Positions 1 through 7,424 of a DNA stretch of 22,437 bases are shown piece by piece. Position numbers and translations under genes: made by a program. This DNA is from Methylomonas sp. (GTDB taxonomy: Bacteria; Pseudomonadota; Gammaproteobacteria; Methylococcales; Methylomonadaceae): assembly GCA_026990815.1 (NCBI GenBank), contig JALXCS010000083.1, forward strand, positions 2,475 through 24,911, written 5' to 3'. Position 1 is the first letter of the stretch; each line of letters begins with the position of its first letter. Under the pieces are notes generated by a model that worked only from the letters and a program-made list of their open reading frames with translations, had not been told where the DNA came from and ran no database searches.

Positions 1-562
1 CACCAGCCTTTAACAAACCAATCTCAAGCAATGAATTTTTCCCAAATTTTACCTCTAGAGTTTTCCATTGATTTGGCGCATAACCCAACAAAAATTGCCT
101 TGCTAATTCGCCGCCAACACCCCTGACCTTTAAATATTCAATTGCTTGTTGGGCATCAGGATTTTCTCGGAATTGTTTATGATAAAACAGCGCAACTTGC
201 TGAAGAAGCTCATAACTTTGCGCCACATTTTCCTTCGAAGATTTAGCAAAACTTTGCTGCTCTTTTGGCACCTCAAGCCCCAAAAACCCAGCCAAATCCT
301 CAACAGCTTCAACAAAATCCAAATGATCAAAACTCATCAAAAAACTGATGGCGTCACCACTGGCTCCACAACCAAAGCAGTGGTAAAACTGTTTGCTTCG
401 ATTAACAGAAAAGCTTGGTGTTTTTTCGGTATGAAACGGACAGCGAGCTACAAAGTTACCGCCAGACTTTTTCAGTGGCACTCGCGAATCAATTAAATCA
501 ACAATATCAACCCGGACTAGCAGATCATCAATAAACTCTCGAGGAATGCTACCACCTGACAT
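1..562 (-). CDS. dnaG: DNA primase, N-terminal part (cut by window edge)
   Basis: DnaG synthesises the RNA primers used by the replisome. The frame read from 562 leftwards gives 187 codons, starting MSGGSIPREFIDDLLVRVDI. The CHC2-type zinc-binding domain is intact: C41 and H44 in CPFHTEKTPSF, C62 and C65 in YHCFGCGASGD. It is followed by the start of the primase core (YLKVRGV, then LLGYAP). The toprim catalytic region and C-terminal helicase-binding domain lie beyond position 1. The gene is the last visible member of the rpsU-yqeY-dnaG unit. A GC-rich hairpin lies 24 bases upstream of the start and may lower dnaG expression relative to rpsU, as in the classical E. coli operon. rpoD would be expected next but is off the window. 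Confidence 0.96.
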   Translation of the reverse strand, partial: MSGGSIPREFIDDLLVRVDIVDLIDSRVPLKKSGGNFVARCPFHTEKTPSFSVNRSKQFYHCFGCGASGDAISFLMSFDHLDFVEAVEDLAGFLGLEVPKEQQSFAKSSKENVAQSYELLQQVALFYHKQFRENPDAQQAIEYLKVRGVGGELARQFLLGYAPNQWKTLEVKFGKNSLLEIGLLKAG

Positions 563-585
563 AAGCAGCCCCGCTACTCATTAAA

Positions 586-604
586 GCCGCCCAGATAAGG
601 CGGC
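586..604 (-). terminator. Hairpin between yqeY and dnaG, possible attenuating terminator
   Basis: A perfect 6-bp GC-only stem (GCCGCC / GGCGGC, 7-nt loop) sits in the 49-base gap between yqeY and dnaG. On the minus strand the stem is followed by only three T's, then AATG, so it would be a weak terminator or an RNA-processing structure. Position and role resemble the internal terminator before dnaG in the E. coli rpsU-dnaG-rpoD operon; that parallel is inference. Confidence 0.5.
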
Positions 605-611
605 AACCATA

Positions 612-1061
612 CTAATCTGCCAAGTTTTGCTTAATTTTGGCACTTACATGGGACATATCTGCTCGTCCTTGCATTTTTGGCTTCAAAATTGCCATAACCT
701 TCCCCATATCCCTGATAGAAGAAGCACCAGCATCGGAAATCGCAGCCTCAATTATCGAATCAATTTCGGTATCGGTTAACGATTCAGGCAAAAACTCCTG
801 AATGACAATAATCTCTGCCTCTTCAACTTCAGCAAGATCGTCGCGCCCAGCATCTCGATATTGCCTGATAGACTCACGGCGTTGTTTAAGCATTTTATCC
901 AAAACAACAATTACCTGCTCATCATCTAATTCAATTCGCTCATCCACCTCCCTTTGTTTAATGGCGGCAAGAATCAATCGAATCACACCCAAACGCTTTT
1001 TGTCACCTGCCTTCATGGCAGATTTCATTTCGCTTTTTATTGCTTGCGTTATCTTTGGCAC
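612..1061 (-). CDS. yqeY: GatB/YqeY domain protein
   Basis: A 149-residue protein of the GatB/YqeY family, related to the C-terminal tRNA-contacting domain of the GatB amidotransferase subunit. The role of stand-alone members is not settled. Recognisable parts are KSAMKAGDKKRLGVIRLILA (about residues 13-32), the helical KQREVDE segment and DMGKVMAILKPKMQGRADMS near the C-terminus. Length matches the family (about 147-150 aa). The start is a GTG at 1061, preceded by TGAGG, which overlaps the rpsU stop codon and is well spaced as a Shine-Dalgarno site; this suggests translational coupling to rpsU, 8 bases upstream. The position between rpsU and dnaG is common in gammaproteobacteria. Confidence 0.9.
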   Translation of the reverse strand: MPKITQAIKSEMKSAMKAGDKKRLGVIRLILAAIKQREVDERIELDDEQVIVVLDKMLKQRRESIRQYRDAGRDDLAEVEEAEIIVIQEFLPESLTDTEIDSIIEAAISDAGASSIRDMGKVMAILKPKMQGRADMSHVSAKIKQNLAD

Positions 1062-1069
1062 GACTAGCC

Positions 1070-1303
1070 TCAGGCCTGCGGACGACCGCGGCGTAAATTT
1101 TTCAAAGCGTATCTTTCTCGCGATAATTTTTTTAGATGGCGCTTAACAGCCGCAGCCGCTTTTCGCTTACGCTCCGCAGTTGGTTTCTCATAGAATTCAC
1201 GTCTGCGCACTTCGGATAATACGCCCGCCCTTTCACAGGCCCTCTTGAAGCGTCTGATTGCAATTTCGAATGGTTCGTTTTCTTTTACTTTAATAGCCGG
1301 CAT
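1070..1303 (-). CDS. rpsU: 30S ribosomal protein S21
   Basis: A small basic protein of the 30S subunit needed at translation initiation. The core is diagnostic: ENEPFEIAIRRFKRACERAG followed by VRRREFYEKPTAERKRKAAA. At 77 residues it is slightly longer than the usual 70-71 of gammaproteobacteria because of an arginine-rich tail (YALKNLRRGRPQA) in place of the short end of the E. coli protein. It is the first gene of the minus-strand unit, and a strong promoter lies about 70 bases upstream. tsaD is divergent from it with a 111-base intergenic region. Confidence 0.97.
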   Translation of the reverse strand: MPAIKVKENEPFEIAIRRFKRACERAGVLSEVRRREFYEKPTAERKRKAAAAVKRHLKKLSRERYALKNLRRGRPQA

Positions 1304-1374
1304 TAAATCACTCTGTTTGTTAAAATCAATTATTATAAAAAACCCACATCTTCACGATGCTTGATAAACCTTTA

Positions 1375-1403
1375 ATTATAACCCCCTATTCCCAATATAG
1401 CAA
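1375..1403 (-). promoter_or_regulatory. Sigma70 promoter of rpsU-yqeY-dnaG
   Basis: On the minus strand TTGCTA (4/6 to the -35 consensus), a 17-bp spacer and a perfect TATAAT -10 box are visible. Transcription would start near 1367, giving a leader of about 64 bases before the rpsU start. This is one of the best promoter matches in the window. No equally good promoter for the divergent tsaD was seen in the same gap. Confidence 0.7.
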
Positions 1404-1414
1404 AACTGCTAACC

Positions 1415-2422
1415 ATGATAATTTTAGGCATTGAAACCTCTTGCGATGAAACTGGTGTCGCACTTTACCACCCTGAAAAAGGACTAATTGGGCACTTACT
1501 CCATAGCCAAGTAGATTTGCATAGTGAATATGGAGGGGTTGTGCCTGAATTGGCATCTAGGGACCATATCCGCAAACTCGTCCCGCTAATCAGGCAACTC
1601 CTGAACAACTGCCAAATAACACCCGCCAATCTTGATGCCATCGCCTATACCGCCGGACCTGGCTTGGCAGGGGCGTTGCTGGTTGGTGCTGCTACAGCCA
1701 AAAGCCTTGCCTGGACCTGGAACATTCCAGCAATAGCTATTCACCACATGGAAGGTCATCTATTGGCGCCCATGCTAGAACCAGATCCTCCAGAATTTCC
1801 TTTTATTGCTTTATTGGTTTCAGGTGGCCATACTCTTCTTGTTGGAGTTAACGACATTGGCCGATACCAACTGCTGGGAGAATCCCTCGATGATGCCGCC
1901 GGTGAAGCTTTTGACAAAATCGCTAAAATGCTAGGACTTGGCTATCCAGGCGGGCCTTTATTATCGAAACTTGCAACCCAAGGCACATCCGGCAGATTTA
2001 AATTCCCAAGACCCATGACTGATCGCCCTGGTCTTGATTTCAGCTTCAGCGGGTTAAAAACTTTTACCATGAACACACTACACAAAACCAAACAGAGCCT
2101 TCAAGATAAAGCCGATATTGCTTTTGCATTTCAAGAAGCTGTAGCTGATACCCTAAGTATTAAATGCCGAAGGGCTTTACAACAAAACGATTCAAAAAGA
2201 TTAGTGGTCTCAGGAGGAGTCAGTGCCAACAACAAAATTCGTCAGACATTAACAACAATGGTCGAACAAGAAAATGCACGAATTTATTTTCCCAGACTGG
2301 AATTTTGTACTGATAACGGCGCAATGATTGCTTACGCCGGCTGCCAGCGATTTTTAGCGGGCCAACGGGAAAATCTGGAAATTCAGGTGAAAGCGCGCTG
2401 GCCTATTGACCAGCTTTTATGA
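1415..2422 (+). CDS. tsaD: tRNA N6-threonylcarbamoyladenosine transferase TsaD
   Basis: TsaD transfers the threonylcarbamoyl group from TC-AMP to A37 of ANN-decoding tRNAs, working with TsaB and TsaE. The 335-residue product is full length. It opens with ILGIETSCDETGVAL (ASKHA ATPase fold) and carries the metal-binding HHMEGH motif with H111 and H115 in the family positions. LLVSGGHT, the glycine-rich LGYPGGP, LVVSGGVSANN and the terminal DNGAMIAYAG also match. No good Shine-Dalgarno precedes the ATG; the start is fixed by the family N-terminus. Divergence from rpsU is the standard gammaproteobacterial arrangement. Its 3' end faces plsY with 9 bases between them and no evident terminator. Confidence 0.97.
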   Translation: MIILGIETSCDETGVALYHPEKGLIGHLLHSQVDLHSEYGGVVPELASRDHIRKLVPLIRQLLNNCQITPANLDAIAYTAGPGLAGALLVGAATAKSLAWTWNIPAIAIHHMEGHLLAPMLEPDPPEFPFIALLVSGGHTLLVGVNDIGRYQLLGESLDDAAGEAFDKIAKMLGLGYPGGPLLSKLATQGTSGRFKFPRPMTDRPGLDFSFSGLKTFTMNTLHKTKQSLQDKADIAFAFQEAVADTLSIKCRRALQQNDSKRLVVSGGVSANNKIRQTLTTMVEQENARIYFPRLEFCTDNGAMIAYAGCQRFLAGQRENLEIQVKARWPIDQLL

Positions 2423-2431
2423 AACTCAAGA

Positions 2432-3004
2432 TTAATCTTCTGTGCCTTGAAGCAGCCTTTTAATATTTCCCTTATGTCGCCAGAATAAGACACCAGAAAT
2501 AAAAATTGTCACTTCGACCAACTCCACACTTCCCGTGACAGTCCAAACGTATACCGGTGTTAATGCTGCTGCAACTAAAGCAGATAGGGAAGAAATCTTG
2601 AAAAGTTTATAGACAAGTATCCAGGTTCCGCAAACCATAGCCCCAATTAACCAGGAAAACCCCGACAAAACTCCAAAAGCAGTTGCAACCCCCTTGCCCC
2701 CTTTAAAACCAAAAAAAGCCGGAAATAAATGACCCAAAAAGGCCGCCATCCCTACAAGCGCCAAAGGTAAAGCATCGGCTCCAACCAACCTCGCTAACAA
2801 AACCGGTATCAATCCTTTTAACATGTCCCCCACCAGGGTAATTGCCGCAGCTTTTTTTCCTCCAATACGCATAACATTAGTAGCACCAGGGTTTTTGGAT
2901 CCTTGCTCTCTGGGGTCGGGCAAATTCATTGCCTTACAAATAATAATGGCACTGGATACTGAACCCATTAAATAGGCAACTGGAATTAATAACCACTGAA
3001 ACAT
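2432..3004 (-). CDS. plsY: Acyl-phosphate:glycerol-3-phosphate acyltransferase PlsY
   Basis: An inner-membrane enzyme that acylates glycerol-3-phosphate from acyl-phosphate, the first step of phospholipid synthesis. The 190-residue protein is almost entirely membrane-spanning. It shows the three conserved cytoplasmic loop motifs: GSVSSA near residues 15-20, GSKNPGATNVMRIGG near 36-50, and GHLFPAFFGFKGGKGVAT near 91-108. The end, RHKGNIKRLLQGTE, also matches the family. AAAGGA lies 5-10 bases before the ATG as a good ribosome-binding site. It is divergent from folB and convergent with tsaD. Confidence 0.96.
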   Translation of the reverse strand: MFQWLLIPVAYLMGSVSSAIIICKAMNLPDPREQGSKNPGATNVMRIGGKKAAAITLVGDMLKGLIPVLLARLVGADALPLALVGMAAFLGHLFPAFFGFKGGKGVATAFGVLSGFSWLIGAMVCGTWILVYKLFKISSLSALVAAALTPVYVWTVTGSVELVEVTIFISGVLFWRHKGNIKRLLQGTED

Positions 3005-3036
3005 ATATTTCCTTTAGATTATATTAGGGCGAGTTA

Positions 3037-3045
3037 TGCGATAAT
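3037..3045 (+). promoter_or_regulatory. Possible extended -10 promoter of folB
   Basis: TGCGATAAT is an extended -10 element (TG-N-GATAAT, 5/6 in the hexamer). It would start transcription about 28 bases before the folB ATG. There is no convincing -35 at the right spacing, which an extended -10 promoter can tolerate. The call rests on this short match only. Confidence 0.3.
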
Positions 3046-3079
3046 AATTACCGATTTGACATAATAACTGGAATTCAAG

Positions 3080-3433
3080 ATGGATATTATTTTTTTAGGC
3101 GGCCTTGAAATAGAAACCATAATCGGCATTTTTGATTGGGAAAGAGAAACAAAGCAAAAGATTATACTGGATATTGAAATGGCTTTCGACATCAAAAAAG
3201 CGGCTCAAAGTGATGATATTGAAGACACCCTTGACTATAAAGCCGTTTCAAAAAACGTCATTGCGTTTGTAGAAGGCAGCAGCTTTTTTTTAGTGGAAAA
3301 ACTTGCCGAAGAAATAACCCAACTTATTTTGAACGACTTTAGTGTTCCATGGGTCAAACTGACACTCAACAAAAAAGGTGCCATTAGCGGCGCCAGCGAT
3401 GTTGGCATTATCATTGAAAGAGGAGCTAAGTAA
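3080..3433 (+). CDS. folB: Dihydroneopterin aldolase
   Basis: FolB cleaves 7,8-dihydroneopterin to 6-hydroxymethyl-7,8-dihydropterin and glycolaldehyde in folate synthesis. The 117-residue length is typical. Diagnostic features are IIGIFDWERETKQ with the pterin-region acidic residue (E21), the LDYKAVS segment with the conserved tyrosine Y53, and LNKKGAI with the catalytic lysine region at K98-K99. The gene directly precedes folK with 3 bases between stop and start. The two enzymes catalyse successive steps, so cotranscription is very likely. Confidence 0.95.
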   Translation: MDIIFLGGLEIETIIGIFDWERETKQKIILDIEMAFDIKKAAQSDDIEDTLDYKAVSKNVIAFVEGSSFFLVEKLAEEITQLILNDFSVPWVKLTLNKKGAISGASDVGIIIERGAK

Positions 3434-3436
3434 ACC

Positions 3437-3937
3437 ATGCCTCGCGGTTATATCAGTCTTGGCAGTAATATAGAAAAAGAAAAAAATGTTGTTTCTGCCT
3501 TAAATGCTCTAGAAAAACAATTTGGTAAACTCGTTGTTTCCAGTACTTACCAAACAGAAGCCGTGGGGTTTTCTGGCGAGCCTTTCTATAATCTAGTCAT
3601 AGGCTTTGACTCCGAACTTGATGTCAAAAGTGTCGCCAAAACACTCAGGCAAATTGAGGAGCAGCATGGTCGCACCCGCAGCTGCAAAAAGTTTTCCGCA
3701 AGGACTCTGGATCTTGACCTGATTCTATATGATGATTTAATTATCTCCGACGGCAGATTGCAAATCCCTCGTGATGAAATTGAACGTTACGCTTTTGTCC
3801 TGGAACCTTTAGCAGAAATAGCCCCTGAACAAAGACACCCCATAAGCCATAAAACTTATGCGGAATTATGGCAAAATTTCGATAAATCCAATCTTGCCCA
3901 ACACCAGGTTAAAACCCCTAAAGCTTTAGCAAAATAA
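3437..3937 (+). CDS. folK: 6-Hydroxymethyl-dihydropterin pyrophosphokinase
   Basis: FolK transfers pyrophosphate from ATP to 6-hydroxymethyl-7,8-dihydropterin, the step after FolB. The 166-residue protein starts PRGYISLGSNIE, a typical FolK N-terminus, and has the magnesium-binding signature RTLDLDLILYDD with aspartates D92 and D94. AFVLEPLAEIAP also matches the family. AGGAG at 3421-3425, inside the end of folB, is its ribosome-binding site. Its last 12 bases overlap tail to tail with the pteridine reductase gene on the other strand. Confidence 0.95.
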   Translation: MPRGYISLGSNIEKEKNVVSALNALEKQFGKLVVSSTYQTEAVGFSGEPFYNLVIGFDSELDVKSVAKTLRQIEEQHGRTRSCKKFSARTLDLDLILYDDLIISDGRLQIPRDEIERYAFVLEPLAEIAPEQRHPISHKTYAELWQNFDKSNLAQHQVKTPKALAK

Positions 3938-4657
3938 TGTTCGGCCGCCATCAACGCTAATAATTTGCCCGGTAATATAGTCCGCATCCTGAATCAAAAA
4001 ACGTACTGCTTTGGCGATATCATCGATTTCGCCTTTGCGCTGAAGTGCAATTCGCTCCAGAATCGTTGTCTTTTCGATCTCTGACAAATCATCTTCCGGC
4101 CATAAAATGGCTCCAGGTGCAACAGCATTTACTCGTATCTGTGGTGCCAGTTCTTTAGCCAGAATTTTGGTCATTGCTGATAGTCCTGCTTTTGCAATAC
4201 TATACACAGGGTAAGTTTCCAAACCTCTTTCCGCATGAATATCAGTAATATTGATAATGCAACCCTTTCTTTTTATTAACGTAGGAATTAGATAGTTTGC
4301 CAAAAAAAATGGCGCTTTCAGATTACTACCCACTAGCTCATCCCATTGCCGCTCAGTAACTTCTTTTATTGGAGTAGGATAAAAGCTTGAGGCATTATTA
4401 AGCAACACATCAATACCACCCCAGGCAGCAACCGCACTATCAGCAAGCTTTTGCAACGACTGAATGTCCAGCAAATCAGCTTGAATTGTTTTTGCCGAAT
4501 TGAAACGTTTTTTATTCAGCTGCTCGGTTAACAATTGAGCATCATCTTTTGAATTGTTGTAATGAATAAAGACATTGCAACCTTCATCATGCAACATCCG
4601 CGCACAGGCAGCACCAACCCGTTTGCCAGCGCCGGTAATCAATATATTTTTTTGCAC
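3926..4657 (-). CDS. folM: FolM/PTR1-type pteridine reductase (SDR family)
   Basis: A short-chain dehydrogenase predicted to reduce dihydropterins (dihydromonapterin or dihydrofolate) with NADPH. I start it at a GTG at 4657: AGGGGA lies just upstream, and the 243-residue product then begins QKNILITGAGKRVG, exactly the Rossmann strand. An ATG at 4795 would add 46 unrelated residues. NNASSFYPTP is characteristic of pteridine reductases. The catalytic set is D139-Y152-K156, with aspartate replacing the usual SDR serine 13 residues before the tyrosine, as in PTR1. The end ITGQIISVDGGRTL is the usual SDR tail. It lies opposite folB-folK, which supports a pterin role. Whether the substrate is dihydromonapterin or dihydrofolate cannot be read from sequence. 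Confidence 0.82.
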   Translation of the reverse strand: MQKNILITGAGKRVGAACARMLHDEGCNVFIHYNNSKDDAQLLTEQLNKKRFNSAKTIQADLLDIQSLQKLADSAVAAWGGIDVLLNNASSFYPTPIKEVTERQWDELVGSNLKAPFFLANYLIPTLIKRKGCIINITDIHAERGLETYPVYSIAKAGLSAMTKILAKELAPQIRVNAVAPGAILWPEDDLSEIEKTTILERIALQRKGEIDDIAKAVRFLIQDADYITGQIISVDGGRTLFC

Positions 4658-4700
4658 TATACTTCCCCTGAATCTACTACCAAATACTTTGCCCCAAAAC

Positions 4701-5306
4701 ATGAAAATAGTTATTACATTCTTTTTGATTTTATTGATTTCCGGTTGCAATAACTCAGCAACAAAACTGGAAAAATTATCAAACGATGCTGTCATTTTAG
4801 CATTCGGCGACAGTTTGACTTACGGTACTGGGGCGTCTGATGACCAAGCTTATCCAAGCATTTTGACAAAATTAATCTCTCGCGAAGTCATCAATGAAGG
4901 CATACCTGGCGAAATTACTCGCGATGGAGCAAAAAGATTGCCAAAACTTCTTGATAAAATCCAGCCAGAATTGTTAATCCTGATTCATGGTGGCAACGAC
5001 ATGATCAAAAAAATTTCCAAACAGGAAACCACGCAAAACCTGGAAAAAATGATTGCTGAAGCTAAACAACGTAATATTTCCGTTATTTTAATTGGCGTTC
5101 CTGAGCCAAAATTATTAATTTCGTCCAGCTCGGATATTTATCAAAATATTGCAGAACAATTTCAGATTCCAGCTGATTTTGATACCTTAGCAGAAATATT
5201 AAGCACACCCAGCCTGAAATCTGACTTAATTCATCCAAACGCCGACGGATACAGTTTATTGGCAAAAAACATAAGTCATCTATTAAAACAAAGCGGCGCC
5301 TTATAA
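4701..5306 (+). CDS. SGNH/GDSL hydrolase lipoprotein (arylesterase-like)
   Basis: A 201-residue secreted ester hydrolase related to TesA/arylesterase. The chosen ATG at 4701 gives a lipoprotein signal peptide: a hydrophobic run FFLILLISGC with lipobox ISGC and acylated C16. The upstream in-frame ATG at 4575 would bury this in a longer leader and overlap folM. The SGNH blocks are all present: GDSLTYG with nucleophile S38, the NEGIPGE glycine block, HGGND with N99, and DLIHPNADGY with D175 and H178. It probably hydrolyses an ester or thioester at the cell envelope; the substrate is unknown. Only 43 bases separate it from the divergent folM start, and no clear Shine-Dalgarno precedes it. Confidence 0.87.
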   Translation: MKIVITFFLILLISGCNNSATKLEKLSNDAVILAFGDSLTYGTGASDDQAYPSILTKLISREVINEGIPGEITRDGAKRLPKLLDKIQPELLILIHGGNDMIKKISKQETTQNLEKMIAEAKQRNISVILIGVPEPKLLISSSSDIYQNIAEQFQIPADFDTLAEILSTPSLKSDLIHPNADGYSLLAKNISHLLKQSGAL

Positions 5307-5309
5307 AAA

Positions 5310-6599
5310 TCAAACTCCTCTTTGAATTAATCTCACTTCTCGCTGCGGATAAGGAATCTGAATATTATTTTTTCTCAAAGCTATCCAAACTATCATCAAC
5401 AAATCTGCCTCTACCCGATTCTCACCATCGTCAATTCCTTCAATCCAGTATTCCACGCCAAAAACCACTCCCGAATCACCAAACTTCCGTATTTCGCAAT
5501 CCGGTTGCTCTGGTTCTTGAAGAACCTGAGGATGTTTACTAATTGCCTCTATAATAATTTCAGGAACTCTGGGAATATCCGAATCATAAGAAACCGAAAA
5601 CTCAAAATCATATCGTTGTAGTGAATCCTGATGTGTCCAGTTGGTAAAAGCAGTGGTAATAAACTGTTCATTTGGCACGACAATGGTTTTTCCATCAAAT
5701 GTTTTCAATGTCGAAGAACGCATATTTAATTCCTGCAAAATCCCGGACTTACCATTTTCAAGCTCAATAAAATCGCCAACCGTGATAGAGCGATCCAATA
5801 AAATAATAATGCCAGAAATAAAATTTGAGGCTATTTGCTGCAAGCCAAATCCTAATCCAACACCTAAAGCTCCGCCAAATACAGCCAAAGCCGTCAATTC
5901 CAAACCGACAACCTGTAGCAACAGCAGAAAAACCACCAAAAAAACTGCTATTTCAAAAAGCTTTGCAAATAGTTCCCGAGTACGAACATCCAGGTCTTGC
6001 TTGCTTCTAATAACTTTTTGGCCGGTTTGGTTGGAAATTTTTCCCAACCAAAACAATATTGAGCCAAAAATTACAACCCTGGCCAAGGTATAAATAGAAA
6101 CCCTTATATTTCCTGCTTCAAACGCAATTCCGTCGAAAAAAGCAATTGTTTCGTCTAGCCAACCAAACACATGCAAAGCAGCGAGAGGAATACCGACCCA
6201 ACGGAATAACCCATTAATAAATGAATTTTTTATGAATTGTGTAATGACACTGTATAAAAGCAATACCAGCGCAAGACTTTGAGCAATTTTAACCAACCAG
6301 ATTTGATTGATTGCCTGAAAAGCCAATTGCGCGGCAATCCAGAGAAAAAATACGCAAAAAACCAAAAAAAGCAGTTTCCGTGCCTTGAAAACTGCAGAGC
6401 GAACACGAAAAAAAGAACCGGCCAGTGGCTCCTGGGCCAATATTGGTAAACGTCGGACTAATAGCTTATAAACCAGCCATGCCAGAAAAATCGCACTAAC
6501 AATGGAAGTAATCTGAACATAAAATTGAGAACTGACCGCCCAGGATACGACAGTATTGATCCACTCACGTGCTTTTGCTTCAATTATATTCAGATTCAT
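5310..6599 (-). CDS. MscS-family mechanosensitive ion channel
   Basis: A 429-residue membrane protein with about five hydrophobic N-terminal segments (near residues 28-48, 75-95, 103-122, 132-148 and 168-186). The MscS core follows: a TM helix at about 213-232, the pore helix ALAVFGGALGVGLGFGLQQI with conserved small residues, then NFISGIIILLDRSITVGDFI and the cytoplasmic beta domain (VVPNEQFITTAFTNWTH). It is larger than E. coli MscS (286 aa) but smaller than MscK, so I give no symbol. It should open on hypo-osmotic shock. It lies 42 bases downstream of tatC on the same strand, possibly the last gene of the his-tat unit, and ends 3 bases from the convergent lipoprotein gene. Confidence 0.9.
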   Translation of the reverse strand: MNLNIIEAKAREWINTVVSWAVSSQFYVQITSIVSAIFLAWLVYKLLVRRLPILAQEPLAGSFFRVRSAVFKARKLLFLVFCVFFLWIAAQLAFQAINQIWLVKIAQSLALVLLLYSVITQFIKNSFINGLFRWVGIPLAALHVFGWLDETIAFFDGIAFEAGNIRVSIYTLARVVIFGSILFWLGKISNQTGQKVIRSKQDLDVRTRELFAKLFEIAVFLVVFLLLLQVVGLELTALAVFGGALGVGLGFGLQQIASNFISGIIILLDRSITVGDFIELENGKSGILQELNMRSSTLKTFDGKTIVVPNEQFITTAFTNWTHQDSLQRYDFEFSVSYDSDIPRVPEIIIEAISKHPQVLQEPEQPDCEIRKFGDSGVVFGVEYWIEGIDDGENRVEADLLMIVWIALRKNNIQIPYPQREVRLIQRGV

Positions 6600-6641
6600 C
6601 TTGTAAAAAGATTTTATTGGAGGAACTACATTGGCTTTATC

Positions 6642-7424
6642 TTATTCTTCTTGATCCGGCTCTTCCAACCCATATTCGCCTTGCTTCATAGCAGATTTTC
6701 TGACAAATAATCTGGAAAATAACAAACCGGTTTCAAACAACAGCCAGATTGGTATCGCAAGCAAGGTCTGGGAAATAGCATCTGGAGGCGTCAGGAACAT
6801 ACCAATAATAAAGGCACCAACAATGACATAAGGACGTTTTTCAGCAAGTGCAGCAGGAGTTGTAATACCAGCCATCACCAACACAATGGTAAATATGGGC
6901 ACCTCAAAAGCCATGCCAAAAGCAAAAAACAACGTTAGCACAAAATCCAGATATTTTGTGATATCAGTCATTACCATCACGCCCTCGGGAGCTGCAGCGG
7001 TTAAAAAACCAAAAACCAAGGGAAAAACCACAAAATAAGCAAAAGCCGCGCCTAAATAGAACAGCAAGGTACTAGCAATCAACAGTGGCAAAATCATTCT
7101 GCGCTCATGTCTATACAAACCGGGCGCCACAAAAGCCCAAAACTGATAGAGAATAACCGGAATGGAAATAAACACCGCGCAGACTAATACCAATTTAAAC
7201 GGGGTAAAGAAAGGCGATGCAACATCAATCGCAATCATCGAACTATTAGACGGCATATGTTGCGTCAAGGGCCCGGCCAGATAAGCATAAATCTGGTTTG
7301 CAAAAGGCGACAAACAAGCAAAAACCACAAGCACAAAAACAATTACCCGTAATAGTCGACCCCGTAGTTCTACCAGATGGGAAATAAATGGCTGACTATC
7401 GTCCAAGGAATGGTCTTCAGTCAT
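6642..7424 (-). CDS. tatC: Sec-independent protein translocase TatC
   Basis: TatC is the six-helix core of the twin-arginine translocase and binds the RR signal peptide together with TatB. The 260-residue protein has the N-terminal FISHLVELRGRLL motif, the conserved periplasmic loop FWAFVAPGLYRHERR, and late helices with PYVIVGAFIIGMFLTPPD. Its ATG at 7424 overlaps the end of tatB by 8 bases, which implies translational coupling. The acidic tail GEYGLEEPDQEE is a plausible cytoplasmic end. Confidence 0.97.
   Translation of the reverse strand: MTEDHSLDDSQPFISHLVELRGRLLRVIVFVLVVFACLSPFANQIYAYLAGPLTQHMPSNSSMIAIDVASPFFTPFKLVLVCAVFISIPVILYQFWAFVAPGLYRHERRMILPLLIASTLLFYLGAAFAYFVVFPLVFGFLTAAAPEGVMVMTDITKYLDFVLTLFFAFGMAFEVPIFTIVLVMAGITTPAALAEKRPYVIVGAFIIGMFLTPPDAISQTLLAIPIWLLFETGLLFSRLFVRKSAMKQGEYGLEEPDQEE

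Noticed and set aside
3056..3061. TTGACA just before folB as a -35 box
   Set aside because: The matching -10 would fall inside folB at its start codon.
4575..4700. Longer start for the SGNH lipoprotein at 4575
   Set aside because: It overlaps folM and places the signal peptide 42 residues inside; the ATG at 4701 gives a textbook lipoprotein leader.
4658..4795. N-terminal extension of the pteridine reductase from an ATG at 4795
   Set aside because: The 46 added residues match no SDR feature, overlap the start of the divergent lipoprotein gene, and the GTG at 4657 has a strong AGGGGA site and begins at the Rossmann strand.
5641..6093. Plus-strand 150-codon frame opposite the MscS channel
   Set aside because: Serine/lysine/threonine-rich antisense translation of hydrophobic codons; no motif, and the minus-strand gene is clear.
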